Assembly (NCBI GenBank): GCA_902806595.1
Contig: CADCXC010000004.1
Span: 2,356,001 to 2,420,000, forward strand
DNA length: 64,000 nucleotides
Direction: 5' to 3'
From: Pyrenopolyporus hunteri
Lineage: Eukaryota > Ascomycota > Sordariomycetes > Xylariales > Hypoxylaceae
Under the pieces are notes generated by a model. The model ran no database searches and had not been told where the DNA came from. It saw only the letters and a list, made by a program, of their open reading frames with translations. How positions within the stretch are numbered: position 1 is the stretch's first letter; each line of letters starts with the position of its first letter. The position numbers and the translations under genes were made by a program. This document shows positions 12,184-24,383 of the stretch, piece by piece.

Positions 12184-12542
12184 ATGGCTGGTGGGTATGT
12201 GTTATCATGCCATGATTATATGTCTATTAAGCCTTGTCGTATCTGACAGCCGTGCAGATTCGGAAGCTCGTCATACTACGACCGACGATATAGGCAATCT
12301 CCCGCTCTCATCCGAGCAAGGCGACCCTATCTTTTCAAGAACGCTGTTGTTGGAACTGCCGTCGCGGCCTTCGCCATCGGCGTCTGTAAGTGTCCGGCAA
12401 CGTCGCATGTCCCTTTGCGCGATGGAGGGTCTATTTACTTACTCCGCTACTTACAGATGCGTACACCATCAGCGTCATCGGACAGGACGAATTCGAGGAC
12501 GTCAAGGTTCCTCCGTCGTCGAATCAACCCGGGAGCAAATAA
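12184..12542 (+). CDS. coa3: Cytochrome c oxidase assembly factor 3 (Coa3)
   Basis: Three short exons (12184-12194, 12258-12385, 12457-12542) give a 74-residue protein of the Coa3/CCDC56 family, a single-pass inner mitochondrial membrane protein that assists early Cox1 assembly and couples Cox1 translation to complex IV assembly. The family core is RARRPYLFKNAVVGTAVAAF, a hydrophobic span continuing through AIGVYAYTI (about residues 29-50), then the conserved GQDEFEDVKVP in the intermembrane space. The first coding exon is only 11 nt (MAGG plus part of a codon), so automated callers could miss the start. Introns are 63 and 71 nt. No cleavable presequence is apparent, as is usual for the family. 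Confidence 0.9.
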
Positions 12543-13095
12543 GCAATAAGCAACGATATACCATTCCCGGGCGTAAGGGTATACGAAGGGTATCGAGAAG
12601 CCGTTGCTGAACATTACGGAACTTACGCTTGACTTTGGCGCCTGCGATAGTAAAATCTTATGAAATTGAAATAACGTCTTCCGTTAGATGGATGTCAAAG
12701 AATAAAACTAGGTGGTATCGTGGCCCACGCCGAGCCTATGAATGAACGTCAAGCACCCCCAAACGCCACAAATGTGTCTATGGACAGCCTGAACATATAT
12801 CACAGAGACCTCCCCGTTCTCTACGCGGCCTCTGGTAACGCCAGCAACTAACACCACAACGCGGCGCAGCACAACTCGCTGGCATCTGTACCCCCTAGCT
12901 GGAAGCCTCTATCGTAAGCCGTGACGCCGAATGCAAAACGTATGCACAAAGATACAGCGTCCTTATTTCCTATCCCACAACTTTATTCAATCCCAAACGA
13001 TACACAGCATTGCCGACCATCCGACCATCCGACCAGCTAGTACCGAAGTACGCCTGCTCTGCTCGCCCATGGAAATGACCTCGATAAAGAGTCTA
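12543..13095. other. Intergenic, convergent 3' ends
   Basis: About 550 bases between the coa3 and dep1-like stop codons. There is a short direct repeat (CCGACCATCCGACCATCCGA) at about 13012-13031. I see no gene. Confidence 0.45.
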
Positions 13096-15207
13096 TCATA
13101 AGCTACCTACTGGTTGGCTGCTTTCACGCCTTGCGGCTGTCTCCGCCGCCTTCATACTGCGTGCTTTGGTCTGCTCAAGCAAGTTGGCAGCTCGTGTGAC
13201 CTCGGGTGAATTAGAAGCCTGCCTCAGCATGTTTTTCTGAGATTTCGGACCATTGGGCGGCTGGCTCGTCGACCCGTTAGTAAAAGGGTGTAATTGATGT
13301 GAATGTCGCTTGGGCCCCGGCGGCGCGCTAGGTACGCTACCGTGTGTATGGGGTTCGTGTTGGGCCGAGAGCTGTCGCTGGAGAAGATGGGCATTTGACG
13401 GGTGGTTAGGGTTCGCCCACGGCGTCTGTTCGATAAACTGCTCTCCCGCAGGACCGAGACTTTGGCCAAACGGCAAACCCCCGTAGTCCACATAAGTAGG
13501 CCTGTGTACTTGATGTCGAGGTGCTGGCTGGCGATTCCTCTAGTAAATATAGTCAGCGACGCTACGAATAAAGCAGATAGCGTCAATAGGTTTGTGGGGA
13601 ATAGCTCACATTCATGGCTTCGAAGTCGTCCTCCAGCTCTTGCATAGACGCCCCTTTCATTTCAGGGGCAGCAGGCATTCCTTCATATTTGGCTACCCCA
13701 GACAAGATTGACACTTCTTTATTGTACGCCAGCGCATTTCTCAGGCGTTGCGCAGGCTCGGAGGGAAACCGGAGACCAAATTCGGGCACGTTGTTGGCCT
13801 GCTTGCGACGCTCGTGTTGGATGTCATACCACTGCTGGCCAAGTTCCGCCAGGATTGTTTCTCTCGATTCTCTAACGGACTGGAAGAATTGAGAGTGGAT
13901 CTGCGAGCGCCTAGCGACAGCCCATCTCTCTAACGCTTCTATTTTAAGCTCCAATTCTCGGTTCGCTACACGGACTCTCTCATCTCTTCGGGCGTCTATG
14001 CACTTCATCATGGCAAGGTATTCGGGGTGTGTCGGGTTGTCGGATCGTAGCATCACTTCTTCCTGGTTCAATTGCTCAAGTCGCTCCTCGTATAACCTGA
14101 AGCGGCATTAGCTAAGTTACCGCTACGACGGCTAGAAATGAAAGCAACTCGCCTATCCCTAAACGTCGCGAAACGTTTCTCGATTGCGGTTAACTGTTCG
14201 AAAGCTGTCTTCTTCCTTTCAACTTTCAAATATAGGTCAGCACTGGCTACTAGCTCTGATCAAAAAGATAGTACCATACGCTCTTCTTCATTCTTGTGGG
14301 CCGCTTCTGCCTCTTCGTCCACGTCCGCCTCGATCTGCTCGTCTTCGCCGGCGTGGGCGCCGTCCTCTTCAACCGCCGGAGCGCTAACAGTTCCTTCTGG
14401 AGGCTCGTCTGTCTCGACGGCTTGCCCCGCGGCTTTGAGCTTCTTCGAACCGCTGCGCGTCTGCTTCTTGGGTATAACCTCTTGATCTGATTGAACACCT
14501 CGAGTGGTGTCTTCGCCGGGTGTAGCATTAACTGCTTCGTCGGCCGAATGCTCGCCGCTATTAGTGTGTAATGACGGGTCTTCTTCGTCTGCCATCGGAG
14601 TATCGCCGTCTGCGTCTTGTCGGTTAGACGCGGGGACCGAACCGGTACGCTTTCGTAGTAGCTGTGTGGATTCGGACTTTTCAATAGGCATAGAGGATCG
14701 TTTTCGCTTCCTAGTCTCGACCTCTTGGGAGGCAGCTTCGACTAGTATATCTAAAGCGGGCGATTGGCGCCTTTTCAGGGTCTTTGTCTCTTGCGCCGGA
14801 GGACTAGAAGCTATCGAGGCTTCTTCGAAGAGTGGCCCGTCGTCTTCGTCTTTGCCCTCTGCCGTCCTTCTATTATGGCGTCGCAGTCTACTCGGGGTGC
14901 GCTCGTAAACCCGCCCGTCCGCTGATTGATTCAGGACAACATCTTTATGGCGAGTAGGGTTTCGGGGCGTGTCGTAGAGGCGTTCGGTCTCAGCTTCGGT
15001 GTCGTTCGCGTCGGAGAGGTCGCCCACGGAGCTTACGTTCTCGTCGCGATGTTCGGGGGTAGCATCATTCAGGTCACGTAAGTCTTCCGAGGCGGCGTCT
15101 TTATCCTCGACGTCGCTGAGCGGGCTTGAGCCGTCGTCGTCAGAGAGAGGCTCGATTGGCGGGGGTGGTATGGTTAGCGGCGCAGGCGCCGTATCTCCAG
15201 TTGCCAT
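13096..15207 (-). CDS. dep1: Sds3/Dep1-like subunit of the Rpd3L histone deacetylase complex
   Basis: Four exons (15207-14280, 14222-14153, 14096-13610, 13539-13096) give 642 residues. The N-terminal half (1-310) is acidic and Ser/Thr-rich with basic patches (TRKRKRSS, KKQTRSGSKK), probably disordered. The Sds3-like domain follows (about 310-480): ERKKTAFEQLTAIEKRF, RLYEERLEQLNQEEVML, HPEYLAMMKCIDARRDERVR and ARRSQIHSQFFQSVRE, a coiled-coil arm that dimerises the Rpd3L/Sin3 core. The C-terminal 150 residues are low complexity. Intron 2 starts with GC instead of GT (AG|GCGAGT); only this donor restores the conserved RDRLYEER. Intron 1 (57 nt) uses a TGCTGAC branch site. Ortholog choice between Sds3 and Dep1 is uncertain; the family is clear. 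Confidence 0.88.
14097..14152 (-). other. GC-AG intron in the dep1-like gene
   Basis: This 56-nt intron has donor AG|GCGAGT (GC at 14152-14151) and acceptor TTCAG. The neighbouring GTTGCT donor would put the next exon into a frame with an early stop, whereas the GC donor gives the conserved family sequence across the junction. Confidence 0.75.
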
Positions 15208-15981
15208 GTTATTGTGGTTATTTTCCTTTCTTCTCGGGCTAGGCGTATGTTTGATTTGTAAAGAATACGGCGGGTGGTGGCGGGCGAAAAGGTGAGTTAA
15301 TCGTGGTGGTGGTGGGTGTCGATGTTGTCGTGGTGGAAGAAGATAGTCAGACGAGATTTTAGAGCTCGAACACTAGAGGTGACCGAGGAAAGTAAATAAT
15401 GAGACGGTGGATTAAAAGCTGGGCTAGGGTTGAAGCCTTGAGAACAACACCGTAGTTTAGGCGATTAGAGGGTTAGGTATTACAAAACGAGAAAAACGAG
15501 TGTCTGCAGAGTTGGGTGCCAGGTATCGAGAAGGAAGAAAGGTGGTGATCAAATGGGGAGGGTTGCCCTTCTGCGCGCAAGCAAGAACTTCCAGGTTGCT
15601 AGGTACAAGGAAACCCGCTGGCATACCGGTACCTCAACTGCAATTAGTTACCCCCAAATTGAACCCCAATCGCTACGTACGGCATCTGCCAAACCCCGAA
15701 CAAAAGCGCTTATCGATAACGCAGATGCGGTAAAAAAGGTCGGTTAGGTAAGTATTTTAATCCGATATCGAAATTGATTTCAATGGGGCCCGTGCAGATG
15801 CATCTTCCCAAATCGTAAATGTACCTAGGTACCTACGTATCTAGATGTACCGAGACTCAATCCCCCCAAATCTCCGTCGCGATAAGATAAGAGGCTTTGC
15901 CTAGACATTTTTTTCTTCTTTGCTTTCACTTCATCTAATAGAATATTAACTTCAACTACTATTCTAGGTCACAACGCGAAA
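15208..15981. other. Divergent promoter region, dep1-like/nop12
   Basis: About 770 bases between two divergent start codons. It includes a TAGGTACC-type palindrome at about 15821-15840 and pyrimidine-rich sequence just before the nop12 ATG. No gene is supported. Confidence 0.45.
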
Positions 15982-17788
15982 ATGGCAAGATCGTAAGAAA
16001 ATTATATCGATTATCGTCTCGGTGAAATTCATATACTAACTACAACCAGGAAGCCTTCTCTAACGGCTTCGACCAAGGCCATTGACCCTACCCTCGACGC
16101 TCTATTCGCAAGCAGCGTAAGTAGTTTACTTACCTTATACGTCGTGGCTGGTAGAGCCCTGTAAACTAATTCTTCATAAGGCTGGCCCTGTACAACCTCC
16201 CTCAAAATCCCGCTATTCAGAATTACTCGCACAAAAAGAGAGGAAACCTTTACAGAAACCGAAGGATGCGGCCTCAAGCTCAGAGGAATTGGCCGACGAC
16301 AACGATGACGACGACGACGAAATTGAGGCGAATGAAGAGGTAGACGATGAGTCCTTGAGCGAATTAGAAGAAGAAGAAGACGATGCTGCTTCAGAAGAAG
16401 TAGCATCCGAAAGTGCTGAATCGGCGAAAGAATTATCAGCGCCGCAGAAGAAGGACCGTAAGAGGAAGCGCAAAGAAGAAAACGATGATCTTGAGGACAG
16501 GTATATGCGCAAAGTAGCCGAGGAAACGGAAAAGGAAGCGAGGTCCGATAAACGTCGCAAAGGGGAAACCGGACAGGCAGTAAACGACGCGACGGCCGAG
16601 GAGACTGGAGATCCAGATGAAGACCAAGTCCCGTTAGTTCACGAGTCCCTTCTTGAGAAGACGGACGACCACGCCGACATCGAAGTTGAGAAAGCGAATC
16701 GCACTCTATTTATCGGCAATGTCTCAGTCGAAGCTATCTCCTCGTCTAAAGCCAAGAAGCTCTTAATGTCTCATCTTTCCTCTCCTCTATCGGCTCTAGA
16801 CTCGGCTAGCGGGCCGCACAAGATCGAGTCCCTGCGTTTCCGTTCTACCGCGTACTCCGCTGGCGGGATGCCAAAACGTGCCGCATTCATTACCAAGTCA
16901 CTTATGTCTGCGACGACGAAATCCACCAACGCATATGTTGTCTACTCAACACCACTAGCCGCACGTGCTGCGGTCAAAGCGCTGAATGGCTCCGTCATCC
17001 TGGACCGGCATATACGGGTAGACAGCGTGGCGCATCCTAGCGCAGTCGACAACCGAAGGTGTGTCTTCGTGGGAAACCTTGGCTTCGTAGACGACGAAAC
17101 CGTTCTTAACATCAACGCCGAAGGTGAGACCACAACCAAGAAGCGCAACAAAGTCCCGGCGGATATTGAAGAAGGACTTTGGCGGACATTTGGCGAGCAC
17201 GCCGGTAAGGTGGAGAGCGTCCGTGTTCCTAGAGACCCTAAAACGCGGGTAGGCAAAGGCTTTGCCTACGTACAGTTTTACGATGCCAACGACGTCGAGT
17301 CGGCACTATTGCTAGATGGCAAGAAGTTCCCTCCGATGCTACCACGGGCGTTACGCGTATCTCGTGCCAAGGATCCGCGGAAGACCGCCCTTGCTATGGA
17401 GCGGACCATGAAGGCCAAACTCGGGGGCTCACAGAGCCTTGACAAGAAGTTAAAGAGCACCAAGCATAGACCGAAAGCAACCCCTGAGCAGCAGTCCCAA
17501 GCAGGCAGAGCAGGGAAACTCTTGGGTAGGTCCGCCGCGGTCAGGAAACATCATGAGCTCAAGGACGATACAAGACAACGCAAGGATAGGAAGGAAACGG
17601 CAGCGGCCGGGGCTTTCAAGTCTCCGGAACAGATCGTCTTCGAGGGCCGCAGAGCTAGCGAAAGGGATGGCAGGCCTAAGGACCTAAAATTCGGCAAGAC
17701 TAAAGGAAAGAAAGGAGTAGTCAAAGCAAAGGTAAAGAGCCGAGGTGCTAGGAGAGCAGCAGAGTGGAGGAAGAAGGGAGCAAAGTAA
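15982..17788 (+). CDS. nop12: Nop12, nucleolar RRM protein of 60S ribosome biogenesis
   Basis: Three exons (15982-15992, 16050-16116, 16181-17788) give 561 residues. Nop12 is a nucleolar RNA-binding protein for 25S rRNA maturation. After an acidic and Lys-rich N-terminal part with long Asp/Glu runs (residues 60-190) come two RRM domains: the first begins RTLFIGNVSVEAI near residue 200, the second RRCVFVGNLGFVDDE near residue 319, with RNP1 KGFAYVQFYD near residue 389. The C-terminus is strongly basic (GKTKGKKGVVKAKVKSRGAR), fitting nucleolar retention. The first coding exon is only 11 nt. Both introns are GT-AG with CTAAC branch sites. It is divergent from the dep1-like gene. Confidence 0.92.
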
Positions 17789-18950
17789 AAGCATTCATCA
17801 CTGCCTACCACTTATGTAGGTAGGTTCCTTGATAGTAGCACCTTGACGTTCTTGATGCCCATTGCCCTCCTATATATCTTCGATACCCCAAAAATCGGTA
17901 GAAATATACTGAGTATGCCGAAATCTTATCTCATGGCCCGTTACTTCTAAGTACATGTATGTGCCTTGATGTTGTATTAGAGGTACCTATCGTCTGTAAC
18001 CGATTCGGTACCTGGCCTCCCAGGTAAGGAACCAGATTAGTCCACGCTAATGCAGGGTTGGTTCTGGCTATTTGGTCTAGGGTACAGGTTAGCTTCGCTC
18101 GCAATTAGGGAGTCCCTTGCCACGAATATCTACTTTGTTTATCTATGAGGGCGGTGTAGGTAGGTAGTGAGATAGGTTACATTATGGTAGATTAGGTTAG
18201 TGGATGGGTGGGAGCTTCCAACGCAGATGTACAGACGCAGTTCGAAGTTATCCCATCCCACTACAATGGATGCGATGGTTTTCTTTTTCTTTTCCTTTAT
18301 TTTGTTCGAGGTACCTGGATAAAGCGTAGGTATTTACTAATACAGAGCGTACGTAGGAGCTACCTTCATGGCAAGTATCGAGGTGGTGATTTCTAGTGTC
18401 AGGTATACACGTATTGATGGGCACATATGTATATGACCCCTCCATTCGCAGCAAGGGACGGCAAGTTACACAGGCCTATCCGTTGTACTACCCACCTGCA
18501 GATAGCTATACATACCTATACATACCTGGATAGGTACATGTAGGTAAATAGGTAGTACCGCTTTCAAGAGGGTACCTTGTATGGGTTTAGCCGCTGTCGT
18601 GTACAGTATATGAATGTATTGTGTCGTAGGTATGGTACCTAGGGAGCCAACGGCCTCAGCGACAAAGAGCCACGCCCCCACGAGGCCAGCTCATTGGACA
18701 ACCCCTGAAACCTGCCCCTCGTTCTTCACTTAATCAAATGCTAGCACCGACATCTGCGGAGAGCGACCTGCGATTGAATAATTCTCCACACAAAAACCTA
18801 CAACGGTCTTGAACCCACACCTCCTTTTTTTTACCTTCTTTCATCTACCAGCGCTGTGCGCATCTGGCCTACCTGCTTTTCTCCTCCAGATCAGACTCTA
18901 GTCTCAGTCGCAGTATTCCAATCTTCCGATTCTGATACTACGATTTCATC
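17789..18950. other. Intergenic region
   Basis: About 1.16 kb between nop12 and alpha-tubulin. Several TAGGTACC-type motifs occur (near 17815, 18160, 18530). Pyrimidine-rich sequence from about 18810 to 18945 precedes the tubulin ATG and fits a fungal promoter and 5' UTR. Short minus-strand ORFs look spurious. Confidence 0.45.
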
Positions 18951-20731
18951 ATGAAGGGCGAGGTAAGTTGTTGAGAGCTACCGCTCTGCTTTCTTCTCGT
19001 CACCGCCTCGCGAACCCGTCTCCTATTACCTGTCTTCCTGTCCCGACTTATAATCCCAATTTGCCCTATACCGGACGAAATATTGTAGAAATGCATTACA
19101 GCCCTGTCCTCGAAAAATATTTACGCGCTCTCTTTCTCGATCTTGACTTCTTGACTAACACGTCGCTTCACCCAGATCCTCCACCTTCACCTGGGCCAGG
19201 CCGGTACCCAGCTCGGTAACAGCGCTTGGGAGCTGTAAGTGTTACACCGCTCCGCCGGTCGAGCTCCAGCACGCAAAAAAGTTCTACGACTTACCCATCA
19301 CTCATAGGTATCTCCTTGAGCATGGTCTCGGAGCCGATGGTCGCCCAGACCCCAATGCAAAGGATGTTATGGATGGCGGTTCCTACGAGACTTTCTTCAC
19401 CGAGACCAGCAGTGGCAAATACGTGCCCCGTTCCATCTTCGTCGACTTGGACCCTTCTCCCATCGACGAGATCCGCACCGGCAACTACCGCCAGCTCTTC
19501 CACCCCGAGCTTCTGATCAGCGGAAAGGAGGATGCCGCTAACAACTATGCCCGTGGTCACTATACCATCGGCAAGGAGATGATCGACAACTGCCTCGACC
19601 GAATCCGCCGTGTCACAGGTGAGAGAGAAACTATGCTTCTGAACATCGGGGATACCCCATCTGGACCTGGCTGACACTTTCGGCAGATAACTGCAACTCG
19701 CTGCAAGGTTTCTTGATCTTCCACTCGTTCGGCGGCGGTACTGGTTCCGGTTTTGGTGCTCTCCTCCTCGAGCGCCTTTCCACCGAGTACGGCAAGAAGT
19801 GCAAGCTTGAGTTCGCCGTCTACCCGGCCCCTCGTGTGTCTACCGCCGTCGTCGAGCCTTATAATGCTGTCCTGTCTACCCACAGCACTATCGAGAACTC
19901 CGACTGCACGTTCCTTGTTGATAACGAGGCCGTTTATGATATCTGCAGGCGTAACTTGGACATCCCCCGGCCCAACTCTGAGCATCTGAACCGCCTGATT
20001 GCTCAGGTTGTCAGCTCCATCACTTCCTCCCTGCGATTTGATGGTGCTCTGAACGTCGATCTGAACGAGTTCCAGACCAACTTGGTGCCGTACCCGCGTA
20101 TCCACTACCCTCTGATCAGCTACGCACCTGTCATCTCAGCCGCCAAGAGTGCCCACGAGAGCTTCAAGGTTCACGACCTAACCTTCCAATGTAAGTTTGC
20201 GACGACTCCCCAAGGGAATTTGCGTTCAGCCAGCTAACGTACTCGTTAGGCTTCGAGCCCAACAACCAGATGGTTGTGTGTGACCCTCGAAACGGAAAGT
20301 ACATGGCCGTTGCCCTCCTCTACCGTGGTGACGTTGTCCCCCGCGACTGCAACGCCGCCATCGCAGCCCTCAAGGCCAAGGCCTCCTTCAACCTTGTTGA
20401 GTGGTGCCCGACGGGTTTCAAGCTGGGTATCAACTATCAGAAGCCGATGGCCGTTCCCACCGCGTCGCCATCCGACGGCGGACTCGCATCCGTTGATCGC
20501 TCTGTTTCCATGCTGTCCAACACCACCGCCATCGCGGAGGCCTGGTCCCGTCTAGACTACAAGTTCGATCTTATGTACAGCAAGCGCGCGTTCGTGCACT
20601 GGTACGTGGGCGAGGGTATGGAGGAAGGCGAGTTCTCCGAAGCTCGCGAAGATCTCGCGGCCCTGGAGAAGGATTACGAGGAGGTTGCGGCTGACAGCTT
20701 CGAGCCGGATGAGACCGAGGCCGAGTACTAA
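18951..20731 (+). CDS. tubA: Alpha-tubulin
   Basis: Five exons (18951-18962, 19176-19234, 19308-19618, 19687-20190, 20250-20731) encode 455 residues, the usual alpha-tubulin length. The product starts MKGEILHLHLGQAGTQLGN and carries the tubulin GTP-binding signature GGGTGSGFGALLLERL (about residue 145), the WCPTGFKLGINYQ segment, and an acidic C-terminal tail ending EAEY, so the terminal tyrosine of alpha-tubulins is kept. It pairs with beta-tubulin to form microtubules. The glutamate that activates GTP hydrolysis in alpha-tubulin is expected in LNVDLNEFQTNLVPYPRIH, which is present. The first coding exon is 12 nt, followed by a 213-nt intron. Filamentous ascomycetes often have two alpha-tubulins, and which paralogue this is was not resolved. 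Confidence 0.95.
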
Positions 20732-21564
20732 GCTTTCTGCATTGAGCGTATAATACCCCTGGTTGTCTTGTATCAGCTCCTATTGTCGAGCTCTCGTACC
20801 CCCTAATCCCCGATTCTTCGACGTTCGAGTTGGCAAGAGGCTTCTGTTTTTGTTTGTAGTTGCGAATAGAGCAGAAGGTGTGTATGTATGTGTGGATATC
20901 CAGGTATTCTTGGAGGAGGCGGCACCTTTACGAGGTCAAATGATATGGTGTCCTGACTTCCCAAGTCATGGAAAAGCCGTGGCGAGGTCGGTCTTACGGG
21001 CAGTGTATGAGCAAGAGTACCCTATTTTCTTCTTATATTTCCCCCCCGTGTTTTGCAGTCACCCGTACAAAACCCAATACTGCAGAAATTGCGCTATGCC
21101 AATGAAGTTGATGCGTGAGATATGTGATTCCTAGGAATGTGGCGGGTCCGCATCGCAAATTTCAAAGTAGACCGGCTATTAAACGGACCGCGGATAGCTA
21201 AATACCTACCTCCTGGAATCCTGCCGTGCCCATCAATACTTTATCAATGCCAATATCCCCCAGATTTATGGTAGGTATCTAACGCAGTATCGAAAGGACC
21301 TAGTAGTCCAACTAGCTGCTCGACCATGTGAGAACAACCCGCTCTTCTATTATCAAAACAACGGTCTGCCGTGATACTCTAAGCATCGGAATCTTAAAAC
21401 GAGAACATAAAACGTAACAAAAGGAAAGGGTATCAATCCATACAGGCCCATATGTACCTAAAACACTGAAATAATGAGATAAGAAACAAACGACCAAGCG
21501 GTCATTAGAAGGCAGGCATCGGTAGTAACAAATCTCCGCAGGGTTCGCTTCCTCCCGCGCCAGT
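20732..21564. other. Intergenic, convergent 3' ends
   Basis: About 830 bases between alpha-tubulin and the F-box gene. A 123-codon plus-strand ORF (20763-21134) overlaps the expected tubulin 3' UTR and has no recognisable motif; I regard it as chance. Nothing else seen. Confidence 0.45.
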
Positions 21565-23257
21565 TCACGAAGACACAGGAGCATCCGCGCCCGCGACCCC
21601 GCCCTCGCCGTCATGCAGCATGTTAAGCAGCGCCATGCCATTGCACGCGCCGTCGGCGAAACTCTGCATAGCCTGGAGCGTGTACTGGTTGCAATTGGGG
21701 AACAAGCCGTCGATAGACCTCTGGCAGGCGGACGTCGGGCTACTGCTGCTACCGCGCCGCGTCGCCAGGTAGTGCCAGGCGTGCCAATCAGCGGCGCAGA
21801 GGCCCGCGGCCGGACGCGGGGTGTCGGCCATCGCCCACGCGTCCTGGGACGCCTCCTCCGGGAGATACGCGACGGGCGACCCGTCCGGCCTTGACGGCTG
21901 CTGGATCCCCGTGGCCACCTCGACGAAGCGCTGCTCCAGCGTCCGGTCCAGTTGGCACGGGTCCACCGTGTCGTACTCGGCGTTGTTGGCGGGTTCCTCC
22001 CCGATGACGTACTGGTCATACCCGAGGTTGGCGACGCGGCAGACGCGCAGCTGCGCGCAGATCTGGCGCAGGTACGTTGCGATCCAGCGGTGGTTGGGCG
22101 GGGGCCGCACGTTGGGCAGGCCGATCCAGAGCGTGTTGTTTATGTCCTGGGGGGACTCGGCGCTGTAGATCGTCTTGAGGTATACCCCGTCCAAGAACAG
22201 CTCACGCAGGGAGTTGCCGAAGCACTTGAACATAGATACTAAGGCGCAGCCCATGACTTCGACTTGCTGCAGTTCTAGGTGGGTGAGGTGCGGCAGGACC
22301 GACTTGGGAGGCTTGCGGATCGTGGGTATGCATCGGAACTGCCACTCCTCGAGGGTCGAGTCGCGCTGCGAAGAGGTCTTGATATCCCAGAATTGCCTAT
22401 CGTCCGCGTCGATGTCAACCAGACATAGGCTCTCGAGCTTCTCGGCCTTCTCGATCATCTCCCACAGGCAGTTGCGGAAGTTGGTCGTGTAAGCTTGACC
22501 CTCCGCATTTCGTCGCACCGACAAGAATAGGTGTCGGAGGTCGCTGAACGTGCCGATTATGTTCTTCACGTCCTGCGGGTTGCGCCAGAGGCTGACCACG
22601 GACACCCCGGATAGGTGCTCCAGCGCCAACGTCTTCAATGTCTCGGATCCTTCCGGTCGCTGTGCCAGGGCTTCGAAGCTGTTCCCTAGTATCATGGTGG
22701 CGGCGCTGTACTGTCCCGGAGATACTAATTGGAAGGGTAGGTTTAGTTTCACGGCTGTAACGTTCGGAGCGTGCTCGAGCACCAGGCCGAGTTGGCGCCG
22801 GTAATCGATCTCGGTGAAGGAGGTCTCGTTCATGCAGTACCTATTGCGTAGACTCGATACGAAAGGGTCCATCGTGGGGATGCGGGCGAACATATCGCCT
22901 AAGAACCTGACTTCACCTGTGACGACACATAGTCTAGTTAGTATACGCAAAGAATCAACCCAGACCTCTGTGAGCGGCCATACCATCGTCTCTCACCACC
23001 ATCATGTCGAGGTATAAAGCCCGGCACAGAGGGCCGATCCGGCGCAACGCATCGTAATCGGGCGGTTTCAAGCTCCTCTCGGTCTTATCCAGGCGCGTGA
23101 ACTCTAATTGGAGTGTCCGGAGGGCGAAGGGCTTTAGGACCTCGTTGAATAGCTTGCAAGTGGTGCGCAGTCTCAGAAGGTTGTTCTTGTTTCCATAGTG
23201 GGCTAGGACGGTGTATTCGAGTATGTGAAGGAGGATCTCTGGCGGAAGCTTGTCCAT
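21565..23257 (-). CDS. F-box domain protein
   Basis: Two exons (23257-22984, 22916-21565) give 541 residues. The N-terminus MDKLPPEILLHILEYT through LRTTCKLFNEVLKPFALRTL is a fungal F-box (about residues 2-48), which would dock on Skp1 of an SCF ubiquitin ligase. The rest has LRR-like spaced leucines (LPHLTHLELQQVEVMG, NSLRELFLDGVYLKTIY), suggesting a substrate-recruiting repeat domain, but no named C-terminal domain is evident. The C-terminal 100 residues include a Ser/Pro-rich region and FADGACNGMALLNMLHDGEGG. The target is unknown. It is 240 bp from the inverted-repeat element at 23497, which lies upstream of its start and may separate it from its original promoter. Confidence 0.82.
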
Positions 23258-23496
23258 TGGTGACTACCTAGGTAGGTTTGTTGAATTCTGCTGGCTGTAT
23301 GTGAAATTCGATCTTTCGTCGCTTTCTCTCTGCGGTGGTCCTGAGTTTGTAGGTGGAAGAGATCGAGTGGGCAATGATATTGCAGCCGAAGTTTAAAGTT
23401 TATTACCTGTCGTAGCCGACTTTCGACATGCGAAGGAGCTGAAGCTAGGTACTGTACAAAGGGAAGGCACATGCAAGATGGAAGCTTTAGGAGGTA

Positions 23497-23709
23497 CAAA
23501 TCGGGTCTAATAAGTTTCCGGACGGTTTTAATCCATATACGTTTATATTTAAACATTAATAACTCAACCATTTCTAAATTAAATAAGATGAAATTTTATA
23601 TATAAATACTTATAAATATTTTAAATATAAATATAATTTTTTAAAATTTTTAAAACGTATATTTATAATATTATAAAATAATTAATATTTTATTTTTAAT
23701 AATAAAATT
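23497..23709 (+). repeat. Left terminal inverted repeat of the 885-bp element
   Basis: About 213 bp; pairs with 24168-24381. The outermost 70 bp keep normal G and C (for example TTTCCGGACGG), while the inner part is nearly all A and T. Confidence 0.85.
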
Positions 23710-24167
23710 TTAATCGAAAATAATTTTTAATTTAATACTTTATATATATAATTATAATTATAATGAAATTATATAAAATTCAAGGTTTTTATTAATATAA
23801 TTTTTATTATTTAAAAGTTAATAATAAATATTTAAAAATAAATTTAAAAAACTTTTATAAATATTATAATATCGTATAAATTTAGGTAAATTATTTTTAA
23901 AATTTTATTTTTAGACGTAAAATAAACCTTTGAATATAATATTAAAATTTCCCGGCGAAAAATGGAAAATTCGTTGAAATAAAAATGAAAAGTAAAAATA
24001 ATATTAAAATATAATATATATTTAACATTTTATTAAAAATATAAAACGTTAATAAAAATCTTCGAAATTTTATATTTAAACTCTTCAATAATTATATTAA
24101 ATTATAAAAATTTTTAATTCTTTTAAAATAAGTTATTACGGTTATTATTTACGGTGTAAAATATCAT

Positions 24168-24381
24168 ATATTTTATTATTAAAAATAAAACGTTAATTAT
24201 TTTATAATATTATAAATATACGTTTTAAAAATTTGAAAAAATTGTATTTATGTTTAAAATATTTATAAATACTTATATATAAAATTTCATCTTATTTAAT
24301 TTAGAAATGGTTAAGTTATTAATGTTTAAATATAAACGTATATGGATTAAAACCGTCCGGAAACTTATTAGACCCGATTTG
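24168..24381 (-). repeat. Right terminal inverted repeat of the 885-bp element
   Basis: Reverse complement of 23497-23709 with scattered differences such as ACTTAACC against ACTCAACC, consistent with RIP acting on the two copies separately. Confidence 0.85.
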
Positions 24382-24383
24382 TA

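Larger units (their letters stand above)
23497..24381. mobile_element. RIP-degraded DNA transposon with long terminal inverted repeats and TA duplication
   Basis: This 885-bp element has ends reading CAAATCGGGTCTAATAAG at 23497 and its reverse complement ending at 24381. Each end is flanked by TA (23495-23496 and 24382-24383), as expected for a Tc1/mariner-type insertion. The inverted repeats are about 213 bp with a few differences, of which those I checked are mostly C/T or G/A transitions. The core is AT-saturated and has no open frame longer than chance, so it is either a decayed autonomous element or a long-TIR non-autonomous derivative. Superfamily assignment rests on the TA and general structure only. 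Confidence 0.85.

Noticed and set aside
14222..14274. Very short introns (21-33 nt) at the first splice of the dep1-like gene
   Set aside because: Too short for the spliceosome; donor 14279 with the acceptor before 14222 and a TGCTGAC branch site gives a normal 57-nt intron in phase.
20763..21134. 123-codon ORF after alpha-tubulin
   Set aside because: Lies where the tubulin 3' UTR is expected and has no family-like motif.
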